64,000 nt of DNA from Leptobacterium sp964389205 (GTDB lineage Bacteria > Bacteroidota > Bacteroidia > Flavobacteriales > Flavobacteriaceae). Of the stretch, positions 44,393-53,548 are shown one piece after another. The notes beneath the pieces were generated by a model, which had not been told where the DNA came from, searched no databases, and was given only the letters and a program-made list of their open reading frames with translations. Made by a program: the position numbers and the translations under genes. Position 1 is the first letter of the stretch. Each line of letters opens with the position of its first letter. The stretch spans positions 1 through 64,000 of the forward strand of contig CAYMDH010000006.1 in NCBI GenBank assembly GCA_964389205.1, in the 5' to 3' direction.

Positions 44393-47300
44393 ATGACGGG
44401 TAAAAAAAGTAGTACAAATCATTTAATTCTTGCTCTGTTAATAGGCTTAGTTTTCCATGGTTCGGCTATTTTTTTCACATTAGAATATACCTATGATGCG
44501 TTAATTCATTCTTTTTTTGCAGATCATTATGCAAAAAACTGGTTTGATCCATGGGATTATCGATGGTATACCGGTTTTACTGTTACGGGTTACCCGCCAT
44601 TAGTGCATCAATGTATCGCATTACTATCATACATTGGAGGGTTAAAATTTGGTTTATTCACTTTTGCTATCATTTCTGTGGTTTTATTCATCACCGGAAT
44701 CTATAGATTTTCACTCTTAATTACTTCAAATAGAAAGATTGCCGGATACACTGCTCTAATAGCTGTTTTTTCTTCTTCTTTTGTAGAGACTTTACATATT
44801 TTCGGCCAACTTCCTAGTATTATTGGGATTTCTGTTTTAATGCATGCGCTTCCAGAAATATATTTATGGATAAGAACTGGGCGTTATCGTTATTTATTTA
44901 CTTCTATATCATTAATAGCAGTAACTGTTACATCGCATCATGTAACTCCTATTTTTGGAATGGTTTTCTTTATATTTCCTTTAATAGGAATGGTTTTGAT
45001 GGACCATTCTAGAGAACGTGTAGATAGCATGAAAGAAATAACATTTGTTGTTTTTTTCAAATCATTTTTACAGCTTTTAAAACGCATTCTTGTTTTTGGA
45101 GGGTGTTCACTTATTACCATTATTTTTTGCATATTGCCCTATTGGATTAACACTAAAAACAATCCAATTACTCAAGTGCCCATACCACATGGTTCTAGAG
45201 ATAATTTTTTAGAAGTCACTTCTTCAGGATTGGCTTTTTTTCTTATCCCTTGGGGGGTATTATTACTTATCCTCCCTTATATTTTTTATCGCTACTATAG
45301 CAAACGTTATTTGTTTTTTGGATTTTCATTAACCATATTAACTATTTTAGGAACTGGAGGTACCACTCCCATACCTAAAATGATGTTAGGGGAAAATGCG
45401 TTTAATATTCTAACTCTCGATCGTTTTACACTATGGGGTTCTATCATGTCTCTTCCAATTTTAGGAGAATTTACATTTCGTTTGGTAGAAGGTGATTTAA
45501 AAGAATACCTTGTTACAAACTTTGGATCTATTTATCGTAGAATTCTAGGAGGCATACTCGCTAGTTTATTTCTTTTCATGACAATTTTTACGATTAGTTT
45601 AGGGTATTTCAGGCCTTCACAGCCTCAAAAAATAAAGATGACGCCCATCATTAATTTTTTAAATCAAGATCAACATGACCATTGGCGGTATTTACCTCTT
45701 GGTTTTGGAGATCAAATGGCCTGGTTATCTGCACAAACAAAAGCGTTAACTGTAGATGGGAATTATCATTCCGCTAGAAGATTACCCGAACTCACAACAA
45801 GAGCCATAGAACGTTTAGAAAATTCAAAATTTAAAGGTGTTGAAGGTATTGGATCTTTACAACAGTTTTTAACCGTTCCTGAGAAATACAATCTAAAATA
45901 TGTTTTTTCAAATGATAAGTTTTACGATCCTATATTATACTTCTGTGGTTGGCAACGGCTTCAATATTTAGAAAATGGTATCATGGTTTGGGAAAAGCTA
46001 AATGTTCCTCCTCTCTCCTCTATTTTACCAAAAGAAGAAATTCCATTGACCCAACGATTGTTGTGGGGTATTATCCCTTTATTAACTGTTATTATTGCAT
46101 TTATAGGAAATATTCAAATGATATGGTTAAGAGCCATGGGGAAATCTTCTACAGGTCCTCCTCATTTCTTAAGTATTAAAAAAGAATACGATTTGACTCC
46201 AGAAAACAAATCAGAATTATCGTTAAAAAACACCTATTCATTTTTTCCTAAAAAAATATTCATTATTTCCCATATATGGGGTTTTATTGTGCTACTAATA
46301 ACAATATACGGCCTCTATCATTTCTATCTAAAAAATGAAGCACAATTAAAGCCAGAAAATGTTGTAAAGGCATACTTTGATGCCGTTGATTTTAAAGAGT
46401 TTGAACGTGCGTATTCATATATAGATCCAAAAAGTGATATCTCTATTTCTCAATATATGCTTGAGATTTCTGTTACCGATGGCTTGCTCAGTTCATATGC
46501 TAAACTAGATGCCATTGAATTAGAGCTCACTAAAAAAACAGAAAGCAGTGCAAAGGCACAAATTAAAACACAATGGATTACACCTTTAGAAAAAATAGAT
46601 AAATTATATGAACAAGAATTAGTAAAAAGAGATGGAAAATGGTATATAAAGCCTGCTATTTACGATCTCGATGTGCCTCCAGATCAATTTTATTCAAGCA
46701 ATACTACCCAATTTTTTAATCATGGTAGAAGGCGTATTACTACACAACAAACTCATCATGAAGATGTATTGAAACAGCCTTCATTGGAAGTATTAAATGC
46801 AAAATTGATAAAATATAAAAAGCAATATGCCATTATAGGAGAGTTACAAAATATAGACAATGTCCCTGCAGATGCCGTTTTAAATGCCACACTATATAAT
46901 GACAATGATAAAAAACTAGCTTCCTATAGTGCTAAATATCATATAAAACATAAACTACTTCCTAAAGAAATCACCAGTTTTAGAATTAATTTTGAAGGAA
47001 TTGCATGGACCAAAACAGAAGACTCTATTCCTGCTACTTTTAATCCTGATGAATTTACTCCTATAGAATTTGAAGAACAGCCTGTTCGATTTAATTTACA
47101 ATGCGCGGCGAATGTTGCTACTAAAGATTTATATAAAAATGTAGCGCTTAATCAATTAACTCTTTCTAAAAATAGTATCCAAGGTATTTTGTTTAATACA
47201 GGGATACAAGAAGTTACAGTACCACAACTCTTATGTTCATATTATAATAAGGATAAAGAATTGCTATGGGTAGACCATGCGTTTCTTAAAGAAGGTATTA

Positions 47301-47536
47301 GGCCGCAGAGAAAGCAGTTATTCACTATCAAAACAGATAGTATTCCTGAGATTAAAATTATCAATAAGGATGAGCAGTTTATTTTTATTAATGGCTTGCC
47401 TAATAGAGCTGTTGGAAGAAAAATCATCCCTATAAGAGATTCAACACATATAAAATCACAGCTAATTCCTTTTGAACAAGGTTCAATAAAATATTTAAAA
47501 ATAGAACTCAATAATTATATAGGAAACCCTAGATGA
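44393..47536 (+). CDS. Large multi-pass GT-C-like membrane protein of the polysaccharide locus
   Basis: The 1047-residue protein starts with a membrane helix (10-30). An acidic/aromatic loop (TYDALIH, FADHYAKNWFDPWDYRW; Asp35, Asp44) follows, like the catalytic loop of GT-C glycosyltransferases that use lipid-linked sugars. Roughly ten more helices reach about residue 410, then a luminal-type domain with GNYHSARRLPEL, and two more helices. A soluble C-terminal third begins with an NTF2-like segment (ENVVKAYFDAVDFKEFERAY) and carries beta-rich repeats. Exact activity is unknown: polymerisation or side-group transfer is plausible. The stop overlaps the next start by four bases. Confidence 0.8.
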   Translation: MTGKKSSTNHLILALLIGLVFHGSAIFFTLEYTYDALIHSFFADHYAKNWFDPWDYRWYTGFTVTGYPPLVHQCIALLSYIGGLKFGLFTFAIISVVLFITGIYRFSLLITSNRKIAGYTALIAVFSSSFVETLHIFGQLPSIIGISVLMHALPEIYLWIRTGRYRYLFTSISLIAVTVTSHHVTPIFGMVFFIFPLIGMVLMDHSRERVDSMKEITFVVFFKSFLQLLKRILVFGGCSLITIIFCILPYWINTKNNPITQVPIPHGSRDNFLEVTSSGLAFFLIPWGVLLLILPYIFYRYYSKRYLFFGFSLTILTILGTGGTTPIPKMMLGENAFNILTLDRFTLWGSIMSLPILGEFTFRLVEGDLKEYLVTNFGSIYRRILGGILASLFLFMTIFTISLGYFRPSQPQKIKMTPIINFLNQDQHDHWRYLPLGFGDQMAWLSAQTKALTVDGNYHSARRLPELTTRAIERLENSKFKGVEGIGSLQQFLTVPEKYNLKYVFSNDKFYDPILYFCGWQRLQYLENGIMVWEKLNVPPLSSILPKEEIPLTQRLLWGIIPLLTVIIAFIGNIQMIWLRAMGKSSTGPPHFLSIKKEYDLTPENKSELSLKNTYSFFPKKIFIISHIWGFIVLLITIYGLYHFYLKNEAQLKPENVVKAYFDAVDFKEFERAYSYIDPKSDISISQYMLEISVTDGLLSSYAKLDAIELELTKKTESSAKAQIKTQWITPLEKIDKLYEQELVKRDGKWYIKPAIYDLDVPPDQFYSSNTTQFFNHGRRRITTQQTHHEDVLKQPSLEVLNAKLIKYKKQYAIIGELQNIDNVPADAVLNATLYNDNDKKLASYSAKYHIKHKLLPKEITSFRINFEGIAWTKTEDSIPATFNPDEFTPIEFEEQPVRFNLQCAANVATKDLYKNVALNQLTLSKNSIQGILFNTGIQEVTVPQLLCSYYNKDKELLWVDHAFLKEGIRPQRKQLFTIKTDSIPEIKIINKDEQFIFINGLPNRAVGRKIIPIRDSTHIKSQLIPFEQGSIKYLKIELNNYIGNPR

Positions 47537-48765
47537 CCTACAAAACTATCATAATACGAGCTTTTCCTATAGCAATTATACTGGTATCTATACTTTCATT
47601 TTCTTTGTTTAGAGATATTCAAAATATCGATAGCGCTCATTTGATAACAAATCAAAAAAAATTTACTGCCGGAAGTATCATTCAATTACAGTTTATTTCT
47701 AATGGCGGTTCTGCTCCAGCACTAGGGGTAAAATCTTCTTATGGGTCTACGCTTTTTTATCCTGAAAAGAAAAAAGATACATTAACATATACCTTCCCAG
47801 ATTTTTTAACAAAGAAAACAGGAATCATTAATTGGTATTTAACTGATCTAGAAGAAACAATTACAGGTGACATTCAAATTGTGTCTGATCCTAAAGAAAC
47901 ATTCTTAGAATCTTATTTTGGACCTAGAACTATTTTGGCAGGTAGAAATGATTTTTCTATGCTTGTTGTAGTCCCAACAGATAACTATGACAACCCCTTA
48001 AAAGATAGTACTAATGTTACTATCAAGTATGAATTTCAAAGCTACGTAACAAAAACAGCAATAGCTACTGACAATTTTATAAGTTGGAAAAATATTTTTT
48101 CCAGAGATTTAGCAGGTGATATTTTGGTTTCTTCCTCTTGTAATGGTACCGATTCTAAAGAATTTTTAACAGAAGTTTACCCTTCTAATGCTACTGATTT
48201 TACTATTACTGCAAAACGAGATCACAAATTTGCAGATGGCAATCAAATAACCACATTTAAAACTTCTGTAATTAAAGATCAATATGATAATATTGTTGCA
48301 GATGGCACTTTTGTAGAATTCTTTATTTATACAGAAAACAATATCATCTTAAAAACTTCAGGAAGTACTGTTTTAGGAATAGCAACTGCTAAAATGCTAC
48401 ATCCAGATTACGAAACTTCTTGGAATATTAAAGCATTTGTTACTGGTTTAGCAAAAAGTGACACTATCTCACTTTCTTATGAAGCTGTGATGACTAATTT
48501 TGATGTAGCACTATCTGAAAATGGAAGAACGCTAACCATTGGTCCCTTAAAAAGTTTTATGGAACAATTAATGCCCGATGGAGCTGTTGTTTATTTAAGG
48601 GTTTTTGATCGTAACAATAATCTTATTGAAATAAAAAAAGACACTTCTTTTGAAGGTTATGTAACATTTTATTTATCTCCTGATTTTTACCCAGAAAACA
48701 CTTATCATTTCGATATTGAAACTTCTGGCATTCATAAAAAAGCTCCTAACATACACTTATGGTAA
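47533..48765 (+). CDS. Membrane-anchored periplasmic beta-rich protein
   Basis: The 410-residue product has an N-terminal membrane helix (7-25) and a periplasmic part of about three Ig-like beta-sandwich modules. One is marked by the invasin/Big-type pattern DNYDNPLKDSTNVTI and another by IKDQYDNIVADGTFVEF (written in parts: DQYDNIVADGT, VEF). No enzyme motif is present. It is translationally coupled to the gene before (ATGA overlap) and the GH5-like gene after (seven-base overlap), so it is part of the same machine, perhaps as a scaffold or polymer guide. Confidence 0.78.
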   Translation: MTYKTIIIRAFPIAIILVSILSFSLFRDIQNIDSAHLITNQKKFTAGSIIQLQFISNGGSAPALGVKSSYGSTLFYPEKKKDTLTYTFPDFLTKKTGIINWYLTDLEETITGDIQIVSDPKETFLESYFGPRTILAGRNDFSMLVVVPTDNYDNPLKDSTNVTIKYEFQSYVTKTAIATDNFISWKNIFSRDLAGDILVSSSCNGTDSKEFLTEVYPSNATDFTITAKRDHKFADGNQITTFKTSVIKDQYDNIVADGTFVEFFIYTENNIILKTSGSTVLGIATAKMLHPDYETSWNIKAFVTGLAKSDTISLSYEAVMTNFDVALSENGRTLTIGPLKSFMEQLMPDGAVVYLRVFDRNNNLIEIKKDTSFEGYVTFYLSPDFYPENTYHFDIETSGIHKKAPNIHLW

Positions 48766-50321
48766 AAATAAATCACATAAATAAAAATATTTACAGGTCG
48801 CTACTTGTCATTTCTTTTATAGTAATAAATGCGCTTATTATTTTTGGGATCAGCGAAGTTCTTTCTTATTTCAAAACAGGTGCGACTAGATCTGCTATGT
48901 TACGTTTAGAAGTTAAAAATAAAGACACTTATCTACCAAAAGTATATTGGGGATCTCTTGAAAACCCCGGAAGGCCCATTGAAACACAAACCCTACAGGA
49001 AATTCAAGAAGATTATTTAGATTCGTGGTATATTAGAAATGTTGCTTACAAAACAAATGATTCTATAGGAGTTAAAGATTTTTATACAGATAGCACACGT
49101 ATTAACCTCTACAACTATATACGTTTTAATAAAAAAAATAATATTAATATTGAAGCTACTAGTATTAGTCATAATCCTGAGATTGAATTTTATAGTGCAG
49201 ATGGACAACTAGTTGTTTTTACAGATAAAAAAGTAAAAGAATTTGAACGTATCTTACATAAAGATCGTTTAGTTTCTGAACATATTTCTACCTCAGATTA
49301 TCGCGTAATGATGCTTTTTGAAGATGGTTTTTGGCGTATTAGACATCTTGTTAAAAATCCTTCTACCTCAATAGATACAATTCCTCAACCTACTCCTTTT
49401 TTACAAATTAAAGGAGGTAGAATTTATGAAAACGATGCTCTCTTTCATATTAAAGGAATTAATTATTATCCGCAAAAAAACCCATGGGATTTATTTGGAG
49501 ATCAGTTTGATGAAAAAGTAATTGATAACGACTTTAAATTAATTTCTGACGCAAAACTTAATACAGTTCGAATTTTTATTCAGTATGAAGATTTTGGTAA
49601 AGCAGATGTAAAAGCTTCTAAATTAGAAAAGCTTAAAAAAATATTAGATAAAGCCGAAGCCAATAACCTTAAAGTTATTATCACTTTATTTGATTTTTAT
49701 GGAGATTACTCCATACTAGATTGGACGCTTACACACAGACATGCAGAAAAAATAGTAACTGCTATGAAAGATCATCGTGCAATTTTAGCTTGGGATTTAA
49801 AAAATGAACCTGATTTAGATTTTAAAACAAGGCGTAAAGAAACGGTATTAGCCTGGTTAAAAGAAATGGCTTGGCAAATTAGAAGTTTTGATCCAAACCA
49901 TCTAATCACAGTTGGATGGTTTGATTCTGATGCAGCTGCATTACTTAAAGATGAAGTTGATTTTATTTCATATCACTTTTATGGTGCTGCTTCCAATTTT
50001 GAAAAAAAATATTTGAAATTAAAACAAAACATACCGGACAAACCTTTGATCCTTCAAGAATTTGGGTTGTCATCATATAATGGTTTATGGAATTTATATG
50101 GAAGTTCAGAAAAAGATCAAGCTACATATCACGAGAGAATGCAAGCTGTTATAAAAAAGAACAACGTGCAATTTGTTTCATGGACTCTTTATGATTTTAA
50201 TGAAATTCCTAAGGCCGTTATTGGAAGGCTTCCTTGGAGAAAAAACAAACAAAAGTATTTTGGTTTTATCGATATATATGGAAATAAAAAACCTTCGTTT
50301 AAACATATAAATTCAAACTAA
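48759..50321 (+). CDS. Membrane-anchored GH5-like glycoside hydrolase
   Basis: The 520-residue protein has an N-terminal helix (13-38), an NTF2-like module (about 75-200, YRVMMLFEDGFWRIRHLVK) and a TIM-barrel glycosidase domain from 215. The clan GH-A acid/base glutamate is in WDLKNEPD (E350) and the nucleophile in LQEFG (E434). It is likely to trim or release a polysaccharide in the periplasm, as glycosidases in secreted-polysaccharide operons do. Both glutamates are intact. It is coupled to the preceding gene and 43 bases before the GT4 gene. Confidence 0.88.
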   Translation: MVKINHINKNIYRSLLVISFIVINALIIFGISEVLSYFKTGATRSAMLRLEVKNKDTYLPKVYWGSLENPGRPIETQTLQEIQEDYLDSWYIRNVAYKTNDSIGVKDFYTDSTRINLYNYIRFNKKNNINIEATSISHNPEIEFYSADGQLVVFTDKKVKEFERILHKDRLVSEHISTSDYRVMMLFEDGFWRIRHLVKNPSTSIDTIPQPTPFLQIKGGRIYENDALFHIKGINYYPQKNPWDLFGDQFDEKVIDNDFKLISDAKLNTVRIFIQYEDFGKADVKASKLEKLKKILDKAEANNLKVIITLFDFYGDYSILDWTLTHRHAEKIVTAMKDHRAILAWDLKNEPDLDFKTRRKETVLAWLKEMAWQIRSFDPNHLITVGWFDSDAAALLKDEVDFISYHFYGAASNFEKKYLKLKQNIPDKPLILQEFGLSSYNGLWNLYGSSEKDQATYHERMQAVIKKNNVQFVSWTLYDFNEIPKAVIGRLPWRKNKQKYFGFIDIYGNKKPSFKHINSN

Positions 50322-50364
50322 ATCTTTATCTTAGACTAGCCTTCCAACTTATCAATTAAATTAC

Positions 50365-51549
50365 ATGAAAATAGCTATTGTTACCGCCTATCCTCCAAGC
50401 AAAATAACATTAACTGAATACGGTTATCATTTGGTAAAACACTTTAGAACAAAAGAAGAAGTTGACGAGTTAATTTTACTTACTGATAAAACTTCTGAAC
50501 CTAAATTACTTGATTTTGAAGAAGATGGATGCAAAATTACTATCAAACAATGCTGGGAATTTAATAAATACGAAAACATCATTAATGTAAATAAAGCCAT
50601 TAATGAAACCAAACCAGATGCTGTGTTATTTAATTTGCAGTTTTTAAAGTTTGGTGACAAAAAAATACCTGCAGCATTGGGTTTGTTACTTCCTAAACTA
50701 TTTGCTTATAAAGGAATAGCCACTATTGTTTTACTCCACAATATTTTAGAAAAAGTAGACTTGGAAAATGCTGGTTTTACAAAAAATAAAATTTTACAAA
50801 ATGCTTACAATTTTATTGGTACTACACTCACACGTTTTATCTTATCTGCAGATTTAGTAGCTGTAACTATTAGTAAATATGTAGAAATCCTTGAAGAAAA
50901 ATACAAAGCAACCAATATTGCATTGATACCACACGGGGCTTTTGAAATACCACCTCAACCAAATTACAAATTACCTAGCGGTCCTAAAAAGGTAATGACT
51001 TTTGGGAAATTTGGCACCTACAAAAAAGTAGAAATTATGATAGAAGCCGTGCAAAAAGTTCGCCAACGTACTCAAGAAAAAATTGAAATTGTTATCGCAG
51101 GTACAGACAATCCTAATGTGCCTGGCTATTTAGAAGATGTAGAGAAAAAATATAAGCATATTTCTGGTATCACTTTTACAGGTTATGTAGAAGAAACAGA
51201 CGTTCCCAAAATATTTGAAGAAAGTGCCGTTGTTGTTTTTCCTTATACCTCTACTACTGGAAGCTCTGGTGTTTTACATCAAGCTGGAAGCTATGGGAAA
51301 GCAGTTATTTTACCAGACCTTGGAGATTTGAGTTATTTAGTTAGAGAAGAAGGGTATAGAGGCGAGTTTTTTGAGCCAGAAAATGTTGACAGTTTAGCAA
51401 ATGCAATTGAAAAAATAGTCATAGACGATGCTTATAGAGTACGCTTAAGTAATATTAATTATAAAGCAGCCACTGGATTGCCTATGAAAGATATCGTAGA
51501 CTGGTACTTACTACACTTTCAAAACATTCTAAAAAATAAAAAAATCTAG
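50365..51549 (+). CDS. GT4 family glycosyltransferase
   Basis: The 394-residue GT-B enzyme has a start typical of GT4 (IAIVTAYPPSKITLTEYG), a C-terminal nucleotide-sugar domain opening with KKVMTFGKFGTYKKVE, and the late FPYTSTTGSSGVLHQAGSYG segment. It probably adds sugars from a nucleotide donor at the cytoplasmic face. It is the last gene of the plus-strand unit and its end overlaps the end of the flippase gene by four bases. A separate promoter is not visible. Confidence 0.92.
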   Translation: MKIAIVTAYPPSKITLTEYGYHLVKHFRTKEEVDELILLTDKTSEPKLLDFEEDGCKITIKQCWEFNKYENIINVNKAINETKPDAVLFNLQFLKFGDKKIPAALGLLLPKLFAYKGIATIVLLHNILEKVDLENAGFTKNKILQNAYNFIGTTLTRFILSADLVAVTISKYVEILEEKYKATNIALIPHGAFEIPPQPNYKLPSGPKKVMTFGKFGTYKKVEIMIEAVQKVRQRTQEKIEIVIAGTDNPNVPGYLEDVEKKYKHISGITFTGYVEETDVPKIFEESAVVVFPYTSTTGSSGVLHQAGSYGKAVILPDLGDLSYLVREEGYRGEFFEPENVDSLANAIEKIVIDDAYRVRLSNINYKAATGLPMKDIVDWYLLHFQNILKNKKI

Positions 51550-52784
51550 TGAGTTTTCTTTACAGAAAAAAAGTAAATCATTTGGACAGTTAACAAAATA
51601 CTCATTGCAATAATTTGCATGATTACAACTTGATACAGAGAATCGTGAAAAAAGATTATAAATGCGATTTGTGCTATTCCTAATATTCCAGACAATACAA
51701 CAGGAATGTATTTATCTAACGATAGAAAATAGTAAGCAAAAATATTTGAAATAGCGAAAAGAGAAGTAGCTAGTGCATATTTCCAGAGCAATGTTCCCAT
51801 TGCTAGATATTCACTTCCAAACATTATTTTAATAATTAAATCTGGGAAAAAATAACACCCAAAAACAATACATGCTGATAACACTCCAATATACACCACA
51901 TATTTAGTTAATACGTGTGCATGAGGAAGCCCATCTTTTTGTTTTTGAACTACTGTAGGAAGCAATATCATTACAAACATCCAAGCTACAAAATAAACAA
52001 CTCTACCAATAAGAGCTAACGAAGCATAGAGCCCCGCATTGTAACTATTAAAATAATGTTTAACTAATAAAATATCACTATTATTAATTATAATTTGTGT
52101 ACATTCATAAAATGCAGTGAGTAGTATAAATCGCATTACTCTTTTCCTATCTTCATCAGACAATACTTTAACTAGGTGAAAAGAGAGTGTTTTTATTTTT
52201 ATTGGGATTAGTGCAAAAAGGAAAGAAACTGCAATTCCTATAGCTATTAGAACAGAAGATTGTCCTGTGAAAAATAATATCAAAACTAAGGTGATAACCA
52301 ACCTACTTATCATTTCACTTTGATATGTAATCGATAAGTTTTTAAATTCTTTAAGACCTTGAAAAATCCCTCTATTAACACTCATCATAAAATAGATTGG
52401 TATTCCCAATCCAAAAACAATAAACATTGTGGCTGTTTTAGTATGAAACAGCGCCTGTAATTCTTTGGAAAAAACAATAATTAAAAAACCAATTAAAATT
52501 CCAAAACCTACAGCACTCCGATACATTTGTGTTTTAAAACTATTAAAAACAACGCCTGTAAAAAGCACAGAAAATTTAGCTGTAGTTAATTGAAATGTCA
52601 TTGCCATAAAAGACAATACTAGTAAAAAAGTAATTAGTATCGCTGCATCTGCAAATGCTTCAGGACCTAAAATTCTTCCCATCAAAACATTGTATAAGTA
52701 GTTGCCTCCATTAACTAGAAGAACACTAAGCATAAATAATTGCTCAGAAGATATTTTTTGTTTTATCTGATTAATCGATATCAT
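51546..52784 (-). CDS. Polysaccharide flippase (MATE/Wzx-like)
   Basis: The protein of about 412 residues has around twelve membrane helices and the N-terminal segment GGNYLYNVLMGRILGPEAFAD, typical of polysaccharide transporters (MOP superfamily). The start is taken at the ATG at 52784 (MISINQIKQK), which overlaps the STAS gene by 14 bases; an ATG at 52796 adds four residues. It could move lipid-linked units or substitute for a PelG-like role. It is transcribed with the two STAS genes. Confidence 0.88.
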   Translation of the reverse strand: MISINQIKQKISSEQLFMLSVLLVNGGNYLYNVLMGRILGPEAFADAAILITFLLVLSFMAMTFQLTTAKFSVLFTGVVFNSFKTQMYRSAVGFGILIGFLIIVFSKELQALFHTKTATMFIVFGLGIPIYFMMSVNRGIFQGLKEFKNLSITYQSEMISRLVITLVLILFFTGQSSVLIAIGIAVSFLFALIPIKIKTLSFHLVKVLSDEDRKRVMRFILLTAFYECTQIIINNSDILLVKHYFNSYNAGLYASLALIGRVVYFVAWMFVMILLPTVVQKQKDGLPHAHVLTKYVVYIGVLSACIVFGCYFFPDLIIKIMFGSEYLAMGTLLWKYALATSLFAISNIFAYYFLSLDKYIPVVLSGILGIAQIAFIIFFHDSLYQVVIMQIIAMSILLTVQMIYFFSVKKTH

Positions 52785-53073
52785 TCTTAAACTCAAAATA
52801 AAGTTTACTGTGTCTAAAATGTGTTTTTACATTTATTCTTTGACATCCACTAAAGAGAATTGATTTTCCTTGGCTCGCAGCTCTCTCATATAAACTGGAC
52901 ATTAATAAAAGCCCTGCAGAATCTACGGTTTGTATTTTCCAAAAAGAAATCATGATTTCCTCACAAGTATCTATTAACATATTAAAATGATCTTCGATTT
53001 GATGTAAGTTTTTATCAATGAAATCATTTCTTAATTCAAAAAAATCTTTTTTGTGAATTGTTTGTAACTGCAT
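52771..53073 (-). CDS. STAS-domain protein (anti-sigma factor antagonist type) 2
   Basis: The 100-residue protein is a single STAS domain. The region corresponding to the phosphorylated Ser of SpoIIAA reads VDSAGLLLMSSLYERA, so a Ser (about 61) is present in D-S-A-G. Such proteins switch partners depending on phosphorylation. No matching anti-sigma kinase or PP2C phosphatase is in the window. The gene overlaps the flippase start, so regulator and transporter are made together. Confidence 0.88.
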   Translation of the reverse strand: MQLQTIHKKDFFELRNDFIDKNLHQIEDHFNMLIDTCEEIMISFWKIQTVDSAGLLLMSSLYERAASQGKSILFSGCQRINVKTHFRHSKLYFEFKNDID

Positions 53074-53096
53074 AACAATGTGTTTGATTCAAAAAG

Positions 53097-53399
53097 TTAA
53101 ATAACATCTCTACTTAAAATGAAATCCATCTTAGTAGTATCAAATACTTGCTGTATGTTTTTATTCCCTTTACCTATTATATAAAGTGCTTTATTATCTT
53201 TAACTGCTTTCTTGTAGAGTGTAGCCAATACATTTACTCCTGTAAAATCTATAGACTTTACTTTGTCTAGATTTATAATTACTTCGTCAGACTCATCGAT
53301 GAGCTTTTCAAAGTGTTCTTTAATAGAGGTTGCATTTTCGGTAACAATGCTACCTATGATATTAAAAATACCAGAATTGTTTGTAATTGTAGGTTTCAT
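53097..53399 (-). CDS. STAS-domain protein (anti-sigma factor antagonist type) 1
   Basis: The 100-residue single STAS domain has the switch motif IDFTGVNVLATLYKKA; the phosphorylation site position is Thr instead of Ser. It is the first gene of the STAS-STAS-flippase unit, 23 bases before the second STAS gene. STAS proteins control biofilm polysaccharide in other bacteria (for example SypA-type systems), so a control role here is reasonable but inferred. Confidence 0.88.
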   Translation of the reverse strand: MKPTITNNSGIFNIIGSIVTENATSIKEHFEKLIDESDEVIINLDKVKSIDFTGVNVLATLYKKAVKDNKALYIIGKGNKNIQQVFDTTKMDFILSRDVI

Positions 53400-53463
53400 A
53401 AATTTTCTGTTTTAAGATTGGGTTGGGTAAATATCAACGAAATAAACCCATATTGTTGTTATT

Positions 53464-53495
53464 TTTCGATGAATGACGGATTTGTGTAGATGAAT
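53464..53495 (+). promoter_or_regulatory. Two 11-bp direct repeats, 21-bp period (candidate LytTR site)
   Basis: TTTCGATGAAT at 53464-53474 and TGTAGATGAAT at 53485-53495 share GATGAAT with an exact 21-base period. A TATCTTTA (-7-like, one mismatch to TAnnTTTG) starts at the next base, 53496. The position suits an activator for the TPR/outer-membrane gene at 53549. The element recurs at 58286 and 62294. Confidence 0.6.
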
Positions 53496-53548
53496 TATCT
53501 TTACTTTATAATTAACTTGTGTCAGTATCAAAAAACAATCTCTTACTT

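Noticed and set aside
50365..53399. Classical Pel locus
   Set aside because: GT4, flippase and TPR/barrel proteins recall PelF, PelG and PelB, but there is no PelD-, PelE- or PelC-like gene and the flanking GT-C/GT2 set does not fit.
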